Assembly: GCA_018398815.1 (NCBI GenBank) | Contig: JAFLJL010014097.1 | Span: forward strand, 40,959 to 104,958 | Direction: 5' to 3' | Origin: Conus ventricosus | Lineage: Eukaryota > Mollusca > Gastropoda > Neogastropoda > Conidae | Length of the DNA: 64,000 nt | Part shown: positions 44,785 through 55,637 of the stretch, in pieces | Layout of the letters: every line of letters starts with the position of its first letter | Position numbering within the stretch: the first letter of the stretch is position 1 | The notes under the pieces: model-generated | What the model was told of the DNA's origin: nothing | The model's input: only the letters and a program-made list of their open reading frames with translations | Database searches by the model: none | Position numbers and translations under genes: made by a program

Positions 44785-45035
44785 ATAACCTTTAACCGCT
44801 CTAGGGTGAAGCGGTGGAGCGTTGAAGAAACGGCTTGCCACTGCGACCTTTGACCGCTCTAGGGTAGAGCGATGAAGAAACGGCTTGCCACTGTACCTTT
44901 GAACTGCTCTAGGGTAAGCGCTGAAGAAACGGCTTGCTACTGTGACCTTGGCCGCTCTAGGGTGGAGCGCTGGAAAACGGCTTGCTACTGTGCCCTTGGC
45001 CGCTCTAGGGTGGAGCGCTGTTCTCTCTCACTGCT
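44785..45035. repeat. 51-bp tandem repeat inside the element
   Basis: About five units with GACCTTTGACCGCTCTAGGG then T(G)GAGCGCTGAAGAAACGGCTTGC-like sequence. Each unit includes the short inverted motif CCGCTCTAGGGTGGAGCG. Confidence 0.85.
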
Positions 45036-45120
45036 GCGGACTTTGAGAGGAGTGTGTTTGGAGTTTGTATTGGGTCTTGTACGGGAGTAGTCCAATAATT
45101 TCTAATCTCCTCACTGCTTG

Positions 45121-45375
45121 AAAAACATTAAATACAAATCCTTCCTCTTAGAGTAGACTTCTATGAAAGAAAGACCAACTGTAGAAAACCTTTTAGCATA
45201 TGGATTCAACAAACGAGCAATCTCTCTTAGTTTGCGAGAATATGAAGGGCCTGCCGCTCTCAACTCATCCAAAGCACTAACAAATTGTGCATGGTACTCA
45301 ACATGCTCGTCAAGTATTGTCAGCTTAGAAATCTCCCACTATCTTTGTTCTGCCCTGATCAAAATATTATATAAA
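45121..45375 (-). CDS. Possible minus-strand hypothetical protein or exon in the element's right arm
   Basis: Minus-strand reading gives LTILDEHVEYHAQFVSALD, ELRAAGPSYSRKLREIARLL and KRFSTVGLSFIEVYSKRKD. This is a well-mixed, helical composition unlike a random frame. No ATG in a convincing position and no recognised family. It could be an exon of a spliced gene that includes 45900-46078. An overlapping plus-strand frame (45163-45384) looks less protein-like. Low confidence. Confidence 0.3.
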
Positions 45376-45899
45376 CAAAACTAACCTGCACAAAACCCGG
45401 TAAATATCTTCTCACTACACCACACAAACCCTTTAATGACAATACAACCCGCGCTAACGACACCTGGCGCGCTGTCAACCTGAAATAAATACACCCCCCA
45501 CCCCCCACCCCTCACCCGGCAAGCCCAGTCTCTCGCTTTATTGATTTTTTGGTCGCTTGCCGTGCGCTGTGTGAACAAGGTCGCGCGTCTCGCTGTGTCA
45601 GCCTATCTGTTACACATAGTTTTGTAGGTTGTAGTACATCTGTCATTGTATATTTGAAGCATTTATATGAAGATAGTGCTAGCCACACACTACTCCTCTC
45701 CATACTGGTAGATGTACTAAGGTCTGCCTAACCCTATCTAGTTTGTTTGCCAGAACATTCAAAATCGCCATTCAGTTGCATAAGGGCACACTTAAAGCAG
45801 ATGAACATGTTAGAAGTAGAAAAGTATACACACATCTTAATATACAAATCAGCTTTCCCCATAAACACTGAATCTGTAGTTAACAATCAATCAAGTCAC

Positions 45900-46078
45900 G
45901 AATCAGCCGTGTTTACCTTCGCCTTAAGAAATGAACGCTGTGCGGCAAACATGTGAATAGTTGGCTTGCCTTCACTGACTAACTCAACTAATTCTTTCAA
46001 CAAATACTCTAACATGCAGTTAAAATAAAACTTATGGCCTCGAATAACAAACCTGTTCTTCAGTAACGTTTTAGCCAT
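45900..46078 (-). CDS. Possible minus-strand hypothetical protein in the element's right arm
   Basis: MAKTLLKNRFVIRGHKFYFN, then CMLEYLLKELVELVSEGKPT and IHMFAAQRSFLKAKVNTADS, stop. About 60 codons, starting at 46078. Plausible composition but no recognised family. It sits 0.5 kb from the right terminus, reading inward. Confidence 0.3.
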
Positions 46079-46092
46079 TTTAAAATAACACA

Positions 46093-46498
46093 ATTAAAAC
46101 ACAGTGGTCACAACAGAGCGCCGACGAAACACACAGCCTTCTTGAGTGGTGGCTCAAACAATGACGGCCCGGGTCGTGCCACGTCGACAGCCTCGATCTG
46201 ATGGCAATCTAGACTTTTCCAAATGGGGTGCAACCCAACTGAGTGTGCTTCATTTACACAGGGCAGGCTAGGTGCAAACTGCGCGAGCCGAAATTAAGTG
46301 ATCGAGTTTCAGCCCCGTGTACAAAGTTTGTAGGCGGAAATTAGTCAGAAGAAGTGTGCGGATTTTATGTCATTTAATTGAGAGAGAGAAAGAGTGTGTG
46401 TGTGTGTGTCTGCCCGCCTCTCTGTCTGTCTGTCTGTCTCTCTCTGTCTCTCTCTTCTCTGTCTGTCTGCCGGTGATTCTCTCTCTCTCTCTTCCGCC
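46093..46498. other. Non-coding subterminal region of the element
   Basis: Unique sequence to about 46375, then GAGA, GT and CTGT simple repeats to 46492, just inside the right palindrome. No gene recognised. Confidence 0.6.
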
Positions 46499-46585
46499 AC
46501 AGGAAAAGGCGGCTTTTAGGCAACTTTCGCCCAAAAACTCGGTGGGGGGTGAAAGTGGCTTAGAATGAAGGTTTTCCTGTTCTCT
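46499..46585. repeat. Right terminal palindrome
   Basis: The outer arm 46547-46585 is the terminal inverted repeat. The inner arm 46499-46532 is an inverted copy matching the corresponding part of the left TIR at 25 of 34 positions, around a 14-nt loop. It is more eroded than the left palindrome. Confidence 0.85.
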
Positions 46586-47229
46586 TCTTTCAACTGATAA
46601 ATAGGTAGATCAAGGCCAATTGTCCTATTTCAACTGATAAATAGGTAGATCAAGGCCAATTATCCTCTTTCAGCTGATAAATAGGTAGATCAAGGCCAAT
46701 TCTCCTATTTCAACTGATAAATAGGTAGATCAAGGCCAATTATCCTCTTTCAGTTGATAAATAGGTAGATCAAGGCCAATTGTCCTCTTTCAACTGATAA
46801 ATAGGTTTGATCAAGGCCCGTTGTCCTCTTTCAACTGATAAAAGGTAGGTCAAGGCCAGTTGTCCTTTTTCAGCTGATAATTAAGGTAGATCAAGGCCAA
46901 TTGTCCTATTCAACTGATAAATAGGTAGATCAAGGCCAATTATCCTCTTTCAGCTGATAAATAGGTAGATCAAGGCCAATTATCCTCTTTCAACTGATAA
47001 ATAGGTAGATCAAGGCCAGTTGTCCTCTTTCAGCTGATAAATAGAGATCAAGGCCAATTGTCCTCTTTCAACCAACAAAGTTATAGGTCAGGCCAGTTGT
47101 CCTATTTCAACTGACAAAGTTATAGGTCAAGCCCGTTGTCTATTTCAACTGACAAAGTTATAGATCAAGACTAATCGTCCTCTGTCAACTGGCAAAGTTA
47201 AAGGTCAAGGCCAATCATCCTGTGTCAAG
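46586..47229. repeat. 40-bp minisatellite, copy B, right of the insertion
   Basis: Begins with the right TCTTT duplication (46586-46590), then continues the CTGATAAATAGGTAGATCAA variant that also ends the left half, and runs to the hinge exon acceptor. Confidence 0.94.
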
Positions 47230-47422
47230 GTCCTCCCCTGGAAGACAGAGACTTCCCGGTCACACTGATTCCTAGAGCTGGAGATGATGACGACACATCT
47301 GACGGTGATGACGACGATGGATCCACATCCAAAGGTAGTGATGAGCAGCCTCCGACCCCTGCACGACCCCGTTTGATGCTGTCACGATCATTCGCTCTGA
47401 AGTCTTCCTCTTCATTGGAAAG
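47230..47422 (+). CDS. MMP copy B, hinge plus start of hemopexin domain
   Basis: Same as 15884-16077 in copy A except for one missing T in the CAGCCTCC|GACCCC stretch. That deletion shifts the frame before the PDPCTTPFDAV segment. All other bases agree. It is either a sequencing slip or a true null allele. Splice sites intact (TGTCAAG|, |GTCAGA). Confidence 0.88.
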
Positions 47423-47824
47423 GTCAGAGCAATTTTTTAAAATAGTTATTTCTTTCTCTTTTTCTCTCTCTCTTGGTTTTTTTTTTTTTTTTTTTTTAAT
47501 TAAAAAATTTTTTTCTTATCATATTTTCATTTCATTGGCAATATGAAAGAATCACTCCATCGCTATTAAAGTTTCTCTCCATCACAAACAAAAATTGGAT
47601 GGCAGAGATATGTCAAATGCTTTCTAAAGAGGGTAAATTTTTGTGAAAGTAATCCTGGACAACGACTTTAAATTATCAGCAGCTGGATGTTTAATACCAA
47701 GTCATATCTGCACAGATCATTGTCTGTATACAAGACTCAATCACAAGATAAAGCATCTCAAGCTTTAAGAAATGAACCTACTCCAAGATGGAGCGTACCT
47801 CAGCGTGGACTGCTGTGTGTTCAG
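47423..47824. other. MMP intron, copy B
   Basis: T-rich run near 47477-47495, otherwise matches 16078-16470. Nothing else seen. Confidence 0.7.
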
Positions 47825-47966
47825 TGGTTCTGGCGCCTGGACTCCCGAGGCGTTGTCAAAGACCCAGTGCACATCCACAAGTTTTGGTATGGACTGCCCC
47901 CGGAGGTGACCCGCATTGATGCCGTGCTGGAGAGGCAGGGGGACAAGAGAATCCTGTTCTTTGCTG
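47825..47966 (+). CDS. MMP copy B, hemopexin blade 1 exon
   Basis: WFWRLDSRG, FWYGLPPEVTRIDAVLER and DKRILFFAG, as in copy A, with one silent difference (CTG for Leu). Open frame, both splice sites intact (TTCAG|, G|GTACGT). Confidence 0.92.
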
Positions 47967-48844
47967 GTACGTGGGCAGTTTGTGGCCTCAGGCCCAGACG
48001 TTGTTGGTGACCTGATTGAAGATTCAGTTTGAAAAGTGTTATCCATGCTGATTTCAGGCTAAAGGCCAGTGTGAAAATCCTTGTCATTTCTGCGTTGGTT
48101 TACAAAATGATTTGAAAATAGAATTTAATTAATATTCATGCTGTTCACACAACATCACAAAACAAGCCTAAAAACGTCAGTTTATGTGTAAGGTTGGTTT
48201 ATTTGAGTGAATCAGTAAAGTGTATAACCTTTTTGTATAATCGCACTGAAGAAAATTTCTATGAGAAGAAAAGGATGCCATGATATTATGAATGTGTAAC
48301 TTCACAAAATTTCCCTTCATTTCATAACACATTATATTAATAACAAGATGAAAATGCTTATCTGATGCATTTTTGCTTTTTGAAAGAGGAACTAGAAGAC
48401 ACAGGCATTCATATGAAATTAAAAAGGCAGCTCCTAAGATTTAAAAATATCAATCTGTTCCCTTTTTTTAATGGTTCATATTCCCTCCCCACTCCCCCAC
48501 CAACCTAAATATCTTTCTTTGCCCCATCAGAGAGTATCGTCCATGCAAGGCATGCTTCAGAGTGCTCATGCATTCAGAAACAGAAACAAGTGCTCATGCA
48601 TTCAGAAACAGAAACAAGTGCTCATGCATTCAGAAACAGATCTTTGAACCAAAGGAATGGCCTGAGTAATCAGAAATACAGTCAGCAGTTCCATTGGAGC
48701 TAGAACTTCACACTGTCACATCAACCCTTTCCTCATGTTGAGGTTTCTTAATCCAATTTCAAATTAAATTCTTTTTGCTGTTTAAAAAAAAGGCCAAGAA
48801 AGGAAAGAGCGAGGCACTGTGACCCTTGACCTTTGTGTGTGCAG
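47967..48844. other. MMP intron, copy B
   Basis: Close match to 16613-17919 of copy A but with one unit of the 60-bp repeat (about 48506-48565) instead of eight, and three instead of two copies of the CATGCATTCAGAAACAG repeat. Confidence 0.8.
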
Positions 48845-49116
48845 GGGATCGCTACTGGGTGTTCAATGCCAACCGCATGGTGTCGGGGTTCCCCAGACAG
48901 GGCCTGCCCATCACGGAGTTTGGCATCCCCGCTGACGTGAAACACATCGACACGGTGTACACCTGGGATTCAACAAACGCACCTACCTGGTGTCGGGCGA
49001 CATGTACTGGAAGCTGAACGAGAACAACACGCTGGTGGAGTATGACTATCCCCGCGACATGTCCATCTGGAGGGGCGTGCCCGTGCCACTAGACGCTGCC
49101 TTTCAGTATTGGGACG
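48845..49116 (+). CDS. MMP copy B, hemopexin blades 2-3 exon
   Basis: Two hemopexin repeats as in copy A (DRYWVFN, GFPRQGLPITEFGIP, HIDTVYTW, YWKLNE, LDAAFQYWDG). One G is missing in the TACACCTGGG run at about 48967, which shifts the frame. The four substitutions relative to copy A are silent. Donor G|GTGAGT intact and repeated in the following array. Confidence 0.9.
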
Positions 49117-50640
49117 GTGAGTGTGGCTGACCCTGACTTTCAGTATTGGGACAGTGAGTGCGGCTGACCCTGACATTCAGTGTTGGGACGGTGAGTGTGG
49201 CTGACCCTGACATTCAGTATTGGGACGGTGAGTGTGGCTGACCCTGACTTTCAGTATTGGGACGGTGAGTGTGGCTGACCCTGACATTCAGTATTGGGAT
49301 GGTGAGTGTGGCTGACCCTGACATTCAGTATTGGGACGGTGAGTGTGGCTGACCTGACTTTCAGTATTGGGATGGTGAGTGTGGCTGACCCTGACATTCA
49401 GTATTGGGACGGTGAGTGTGGCTGACCCTGACTTTCAGTATTGGGATGGTGAGTGTGGCTGACCCTGACATTCAGTATTGGGACGGTGAGTGTGGCTGAC
49501 CCTGACATTCAGTATTGGGACGGTGAGTGTGGCTGACCCTGACATTCAGTATTGGGACGGTAAGTGTGGCTGACCCTGACATTCAGTATTGGGACGGTGA
49601 GTGTGGCTGACGCTGCCTTTCAGTATTGGGATGGTGAGTGTGGCTGACCCTGACATTCAGTATTGGGATGGTGAGTGTGGCTGACCCTGACATTCAGTAT
49701 TGGGATGGTGAGTGTGGCTGACCCTGACATTCAGTATTGTGGCTGACACTGACATTCAGTATTGGGACGGTGAGTGTGGCTGACCCTGACATTCAGTATT
49801 GGGACGGTGAGTGTGGCTGACACTGACATTCAGTATTGTGGCTGACACTGACATTCAGTATTGGGATGGTGAGTGTGGTTGACCCTGACATTCAGTATTG
49901 TGGCTGACACTGACATTCAGCATTGGGATGGTGAGTGTGGCTGACCCTGACATTTAGTATTGGGACGGTGAGTGTGGCTGACCCTCACATTCAGTATTGG
50001 GACGGTGAGTGTGGCTGACACTGACATTCAGTATTGGATGGTAAGTGTGGCTGACACTGACATTCAGTATTGTGGCTGACACTGACATTCAGTATTGGGA
50101 TGGTGAGTGTGGCTGACCCTGACATTCAGTATTGGGACGGTGAGTGTGGCTGACACTGACATTCAGTATTGGGATGGTGAGTGTGGCTGACACTGACATT
50201 CAGTATTGGGACGGTGAGTGTGGCTGACCCTGACATTCAGTATTGGGACAGTGAGTGTGGCTGACACTGACATTCAGTATTGGGACGGTGAGTGTGGCTG
50301 ACACTGACATTCAGTATTGGGATGGTGAGTGTGGCTGACACTGACATTCAGTATTGTGGCTGACACTGACATTCTGTATTGGGACGGTGAGTGTGGCTGA
50401 CACTGACATTCAGTATTGGGATGGTGAGTGTGGCTGACACTGACATTCAGTATTGGATGGTGAGTGTGGCTGACATGACATCAGTATTGTGGCTGACACT
50501 GGACATTCAGTATTGGGACGGTGAGTGTGGCTGACACTGACATTCAGTTTGGGATGGTGAGTGTGGCCGACCCTGACATTCAGTATTTGGACGGTGAGTG
50601 TGGCTGACACTGCCTTTAGTATTGGGACGGTGAGTGTGGG
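49117..50640. repeat. 37-bp splice-junction minisatellite, copy B, about 40 units
   Basis: CAGTATTGGGACGGTGAGT plus GTGGCTGACCCTGACATT, with ACA/CCC and GAC/GAT variants interspersed and a shorter variant lacking the donor (CAGTATTGTGGCTGACACTG). Longer and differently ordered than in copy A. Confidence 0.95.
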
Positions 50641-50684
50641 TGATTGTCAGTGCTGCTGTCCAGGGTGTGGGTCCATACTTGCGC

Positions 50685-50714
50685 ACACAAACACACACGC
50701 GCACACACACACCA

Positions 50715-50756
<42 letters not shown>

Positions 50757-50762
50757 ACGTGC

Positions 50763-50805
<43 letters not shown>

Positions 50806-50902
50806 CACACACGCACACACGCTCACAACACACAACACACACACACACATACACACCACACACACACACACAGACACACACACATGCACACACCACATGC
50901 AT

Positions 50903-50964
<62 letters not shown>

Positions 50965-50966
50965 GC

Positions 50967-51005
<39 letters not shown>

Positions 51006-51015
51006 ACACACAGAT
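50685..51015. repeat. (CA)n microsatellite, copy B, left of LINE
   Basis: CA tract interrupted by GC and CAT words. The LINE begins directly after it. Confidence 0.95.
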
Positions 51016-51016
51016 C

Positions 51017-54000
51017 CAACCTAGGACAAAGTACCTAAGTATAACTATAGACTTGCAAATTGGGATACATTTTCAGTTTACTTTCTACAATTGAAGTTAA
51101 TGACGCAAACAACAAAGATGTCAATAGCTTATATACTTTATTTACAAATGCAGTCCTAGATGCTGCAAATGAATCTATCCTGCTGTGCAAGTCAGTAAGA
51201 TCTCACAAGCATTCGGGTAATATTTGTGGAATCAAGCTTGTGAAGAAGCAAAGGAGGAAAAGATATCAAAATTTAGAATATATTTAAGAGATAAGTCTGT
51301 CCCCAATCTTTTAGAGATGAAAAAAGCGAAAAAACAAAGCCAATATGGTTAATGCACAAGCAAAAAGGCAGTATTGGTCTATTTTTTTGCATAAATGAAG
51401 TATCAAATCACAAGGACATGCAAAAAGTCTGGGAAAAACTAAAAACTATGAAGAATGGAATTAACTTGCCACAGTGTCCTATCAAATTGGACAACACAGA
51501 TATACCTACAAATCTAGAAAAAGCTGAAGAATTTGCTGAAATGTTTGCAAATTACAGTAGAAATACTGGACTCTCAGAGAAAGGCAGGACATATAGAGAA
51601 AATCAAGAAAAAATAGAACACATAGAGAAACAAATAATATAAATGGATCGTATATAAATGCTGATATAACATTGTACGAAGTAAAAGAATGTATTTCAAG
51701 TCTTAAGAAGAAAACATCCGTTGGTTTAGACGGAATCTCAAATGAAATGCTGGGACACTTGCCAGATAATGTTATAGAATTTCTTCGTTTTCTTCTACAG
51801 AAATGCTGGTCTGATGGCAATATCCCTCTCGTCTGGAAGCACTCATCATTATTCCAATACACAAACAAGGAAAGCCCAGAGCAGATAAAAAAGCTATCGT
51901 CCAATCGCCTTAACATCCCACACATGCAAACTAATGGAAAAGATTGTTTTAAATAGACTAGTTCATTATGCGGAAAATATAAAGTAATACCTGTCAACCA
52001 AGCTGGATTTCGAAAAGGCAGATCTACAACTGAACATCTCGTTAAATTAACAACCCAAGTAAAGCAACAGTTCGCAAGGCGAAAAAATATACTAGCGACA
52101 TTTTTTGATGTCCGAAAAGCATACGATCAAGTTTGGCACACTCGCCTTCTCTTTAAACTTGAACACATAGGCATAACAGGTAACACGTACAATTACATTG
52201 CCAGCTTTCTATCTAATAGGTTTATACAGGTAAAGCCAGGAATTCATATTCAAACCCAGACAGCTAAGTATGGGTCTGCCTCAAGGATCGGTTATTTTCT
52301 CCAATTTTGTTTAACATCCTTTAGCTGATCTTCCGAAAGACTTGTCCAAAGATACCACTTTAGCTCAATTTGCTGATGATATTTGTTTGTGGATGAAGGT
52401 GACAATGAAACGTAAAACTCCAGTTAGGGCTTTGAACTATACAAAGAAAGTGTATCAACGTAAACTTAATAAAATCAACAATTTTATGATAGAAAATGGA
52501 CTAACATTATCATTGGAAAAAGCAAAAATCATGCTGTTTAATTCAGGCTATGACCTAATAAATTACCTGAATTCACGATTAATGGTGCAATCATAAAATA
52601 TACACAAATTGTCAAATTTTCTTGGCATCTGCCACACTTCAAAACTTTCGTGGAATTACCGCATCGACTACATAAAAAACAAAGCTAGAAAAAGTCTTAA
52701 CTTTTTGAAGGTAATAAGCAGACAGCACTGGGGACAGGACACAAAGGCACTAATATCTCTCGCTACCTCCCTTGTACGGTCACGGCTGACGTATGGCATG
52801 GAGGTTTTTTCCCGCGCTCCAGCGCACTTGTTAAAGAAACTGCAGAGCATAGATTCCAAAGCTTACAACTTGCTCTGGGTTGTACCAATACACGCGTCAA
52901 TTTTAGGAACTTACACAGAAGCAGTATTCTACCGCTTGATGAACAAAGAAAAGCCGGATAGCTCAGTTGGTAGAGCGCCGGACTCGTGATCCTGGGGTTG
53001 CGGGTTCGAATTTCGATATAGGGGGATTTTTCCCTCGGAGTTTAACATTGGTTCTGACTCCATTCCCCATATAGTCGTTCGGATGGGACTATAAACCGAG
53101 GTCTAGTCTGTGTCACATGCACTAAGATCATACACGGACTCTAAAGATCCCGATGCTCATGTCCTAAGACGGGTGAGTACCGGCTACACGAAAATACACA
53201 ATGCATGCAACCTGTGTGCCAGAATAGTCTACGTGAAGACTGTGGGCACGGGGCAGGTTAAACATCCCCATCTGGAAGAAGAAGAAGAAGCCTCAGCTGC
53301 GAAATTTATCCTTAAAACTTCTGCTTATGAAACATTTTCACAAAAGAAACAAATCTTAATTCAGAAACCGACTTTGCAAAAAGAGCTAGAACAATACAGT
53401 CATTGAAGTCCATCAATACATTTGCCTCAGATATTATCTGTAATACAGAGCTGAACGGGAAAAATGTTGCAATTAAACCTTCTTTTTCTCCACTTCCAGA
53501 ATGGGAACAAAATCAACCAATATTTGACATTGATCACACAGATTTATCCAAAAACCATTCCCCTTAACCTATTAAAATGTTTAGTTGATTCCCACTTGGA
53601 AAGTAAGTATACAGACTATCTAAAGATATATACAGATGGATCAGTTCTTGATGATGGAAATACTGGTGCAGCTTTTGTAATACCCTCATTAAAAACAGAA
53701 AACGATACTACATTGGTAAACATTATTCCATTTTTACTGCTGAACTCGTAGCCATACTTATGGCATTAAATTACATTGTAGATCTTTCGACGGATACATG
53801 CAAAATCTTATTCTGTGTGGACTCAAAGTCTGTTTTACAAGCCATTAAATCCCGAGGCATAAAAAAAACGACAGAAATGACTATTGAAATAAAACATATT
53901 ATTCATGAGTTGTCTCTAAAGGGTACCAGTATTACCTTTTGCTGGATTCCTTCTCACTCCGGAATCACCCCAAACGAGTGGGCAGATCATGCGGCTAAAA

Positions 54001-54820
54001 GGGCAGCAAAAAATAAAGAAGGGTCACAGCATCTCGACATTCGACTAGATCTGCATGAATTTAACCAGCGCATAGAAAAAGTGTCTCAAAATCAGGTTGC
54101 TGAGCTGCACAAGAAAACAAATAGTCAGTATTACCAGCACTGTGTACAAGTAAAGAATGCAGCGAATCCGAAATCCTTTTAAACAATTTATCTGTAATGC
54201 ATTCCAGACATGTTACTAGTTTGATGTATAGGTTGCGATTAAATGCTTTTAGAACAAAGTACTCTAAAAATATACATTGCATATGTGGCAAACAAATAAC
54301 TGTAAACCACCTACTTCTTCACTGCCCAGAAGTTAGGCACTTTGTTCCTAAGATAAAGTTAGCAGATCATTTGTCAGCCAATGCACCAGTATCCACTGAA
54401 AATATTTTAAATAATCACTCATTACTTTGCGTGTTCGCTGAAATTTTTAATTCCGGTCCACTTGGTATCTATCTCTGATGTACTCTAAACTAAAATTGTT
54501 GTGTTGTACGACATTGATATAAAAGAATTACGATTATATGATATATATGGTCATCCCCCCACCCCACCCTCCCACTCCTTCCTCTTTTCCGTCCATCTCT
54601 CCACCCTGATGCCCCCCATCCCACCCGCAAAACTTTCTCCTCCCCCACCCATCCCCCTGCATTATGCTCCGATTCTACTAAACCCTTGTTTCATTTGATT
54701 ACTTTAATCCCCTGATCAACATCACAAAGGTAGATAAGTAAATATCTCCCATCTTACCCTGGTTTTTATACCAACCTTCCCCTTGGCCCTAAACAAGTAC
54801 TCTCTCTCTCTTGCAACCCC
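51017..54820 (+). mobile_element. 5'-truncated I/Jockey-type LINE with RT, RNase H and zinc knuckle
   Basis: No endonuclease domain is present; the sequence starts in the linker before RT. RT landmarks in broken frames are KKKTSVGLDGISNEML, NQAGFRKGRST (about 52000), FFDVRKAYDQVWH (motif A, about 52107), MGLPQGSV (motif B, about 52270) and AQFADDICLW (motif C, 52363). RNase H follows: KIYTDGS (53628), FCVDSKSVLQAI (53810) and WIPSHSGITPNEWADHAAKR. The C-terminus has CICGKQ...HLLLHC, a CCHC-like knuckle (54280). RNase H within a LINE ORF2 places it in the I superfamily. A SINE interrupts it at 52953-53290. The ORF ends at about 54478; the C-rich 3' UTR extends to about 54.8 kb. It is absent from copy A. 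Confidence 0.88.
52953..53290 (+). mobile_element. tRNA-derived SINE inserted in the LINE
   Basis: The 5' part is tRNA-like: GCCGGATAGCTCAGTTGGTA with an A box, an anticodon loop CTCGTGA (anticodon CGT, threonine-like, tentative), and a B box GGTTCGAAT (53003-53011). A body of about 250 bp of unrelated sequence follows and ends in a (GAA)n tail. The LINE reading frame resumes immediately after the tail (ASAAKFILKTSAYETF), so the SINE landed in existing LINE coding sequence. I could not define a clean target duplication because the flank is A/G-rich. Confidence 0.85.
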
Positions 54821-54824
54821 CCCC

Positions 54825-55041
54825 CCCCCCCTCCCCACCGCACCACCAGCACACACACACAAAACGTGCCGCGCCACGCCCCCATAACAGCACGCAGCAC
54901 GCTGCACGCACACACAACACACAAAAACACACACAACACCCCACACAAAACATACACAACCCCACACACAACACTCACACACACACACACAAACGCACAC
55001 ACACACACAACAACACACAGAAAACACCACACCACACCCCA

Positions 55042-55082
<41 letters not shown>

Positions 55083-55360
55083 CCCACACACACACACACC
55101 ACACACACAACACACAACACACACACGTTACACGCACACACACAACCCATAGTTGTTGTTTTGTTTTTGTTTTTTTTTTTTAATTTTTATTTTATTTTTT
55201 TTTTTTTTTCCCGTCTAATAAACTTATAGTGAATAGACGTTAAACTAAAGAACTAACACACAACACGCACACAACTCACACACACACACACACACACACC
55301 ACACACACACACACACAGAGCACGCACACATGTACTCAGCATGCGAAACGCACACGCAAC

Positions 55361-55395
<35 letters not shown>

Positions 55396-55525
55396 CACAC
55401 ACACACACAACCAACCCACACACACACCACACACACAGCACGCTCCAGTACCAGCATGCGCACATGCAACACACCACACACACACACACACACACACACC
55501 CACACACACACACACACACACAACA
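54825..55525. repeat. (CA)n tract of copy B, right of LINE, with an embedded T-rich fragment
   Basis: CA/CACAA repeats at 54850-55145 and 55255-55525. Between them is about 105 bp: a T-rich run followed by TAATAAACTTATAGTGAATA and GACGTTAAACTAAAGAAC. In reverse orientation this reads as a short sequence ending in poly-A, like a retroelement 3' end. Open frames here are Thr/His or Cys/Val artefacts. Confidence 0.8.
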
Positions 55526-55637
55526 TGCAGCATCATATAAGTGGTATGTATGTAACACGTATGCATGACTGTAAAACATAAAACACTTTAAAATATCTTT
55601 TTTATCTGTTTTAATTTCCCCTGTATATTCTTTCCAG

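Larger units (their letters stand above)
31344..46585. mobile_element. Polinton/Maverick-like element, 15.24 kb
   Basis: The ends are inverted copies of a 39-bp sequence starting AGAGAACAGGAAAACC (36 of 39 bases match), flanked by TCTTT. Inside are the hallmark genes of Polintons and adintovirus-like elements: FtsK/HerA-type packaging ATPase, protein-primed family B DNA polymerase and rve-type integrase. There is also a candidate jelly-roll capsid gene and about nine small conserved genes. Genes are packed with 20-40 bp between divergent starts and slight overlaps between convergent ends. The rightmost 2.2 kb is mostly non-coding and repetitive. I recognised no adenain-type cysteine protease, which many Polintons carry. 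Most frames contain 1-bp indels, so it is either a decayed copy or badly base-called. Copy A has no such element. Confidence 0.88.

Noticed and set aside
52953..53024. Functional tRNA-Thr gene
   Set aside because: The 3' acceptor arm does not pair with the 5' arm, and the tRNA part leads into a SINE body with a (GAA)n tail.
54722..55183. Frames of 105-142 codons on both strands
   Set aside because: CA-repeat translations without any unique protein sequence.
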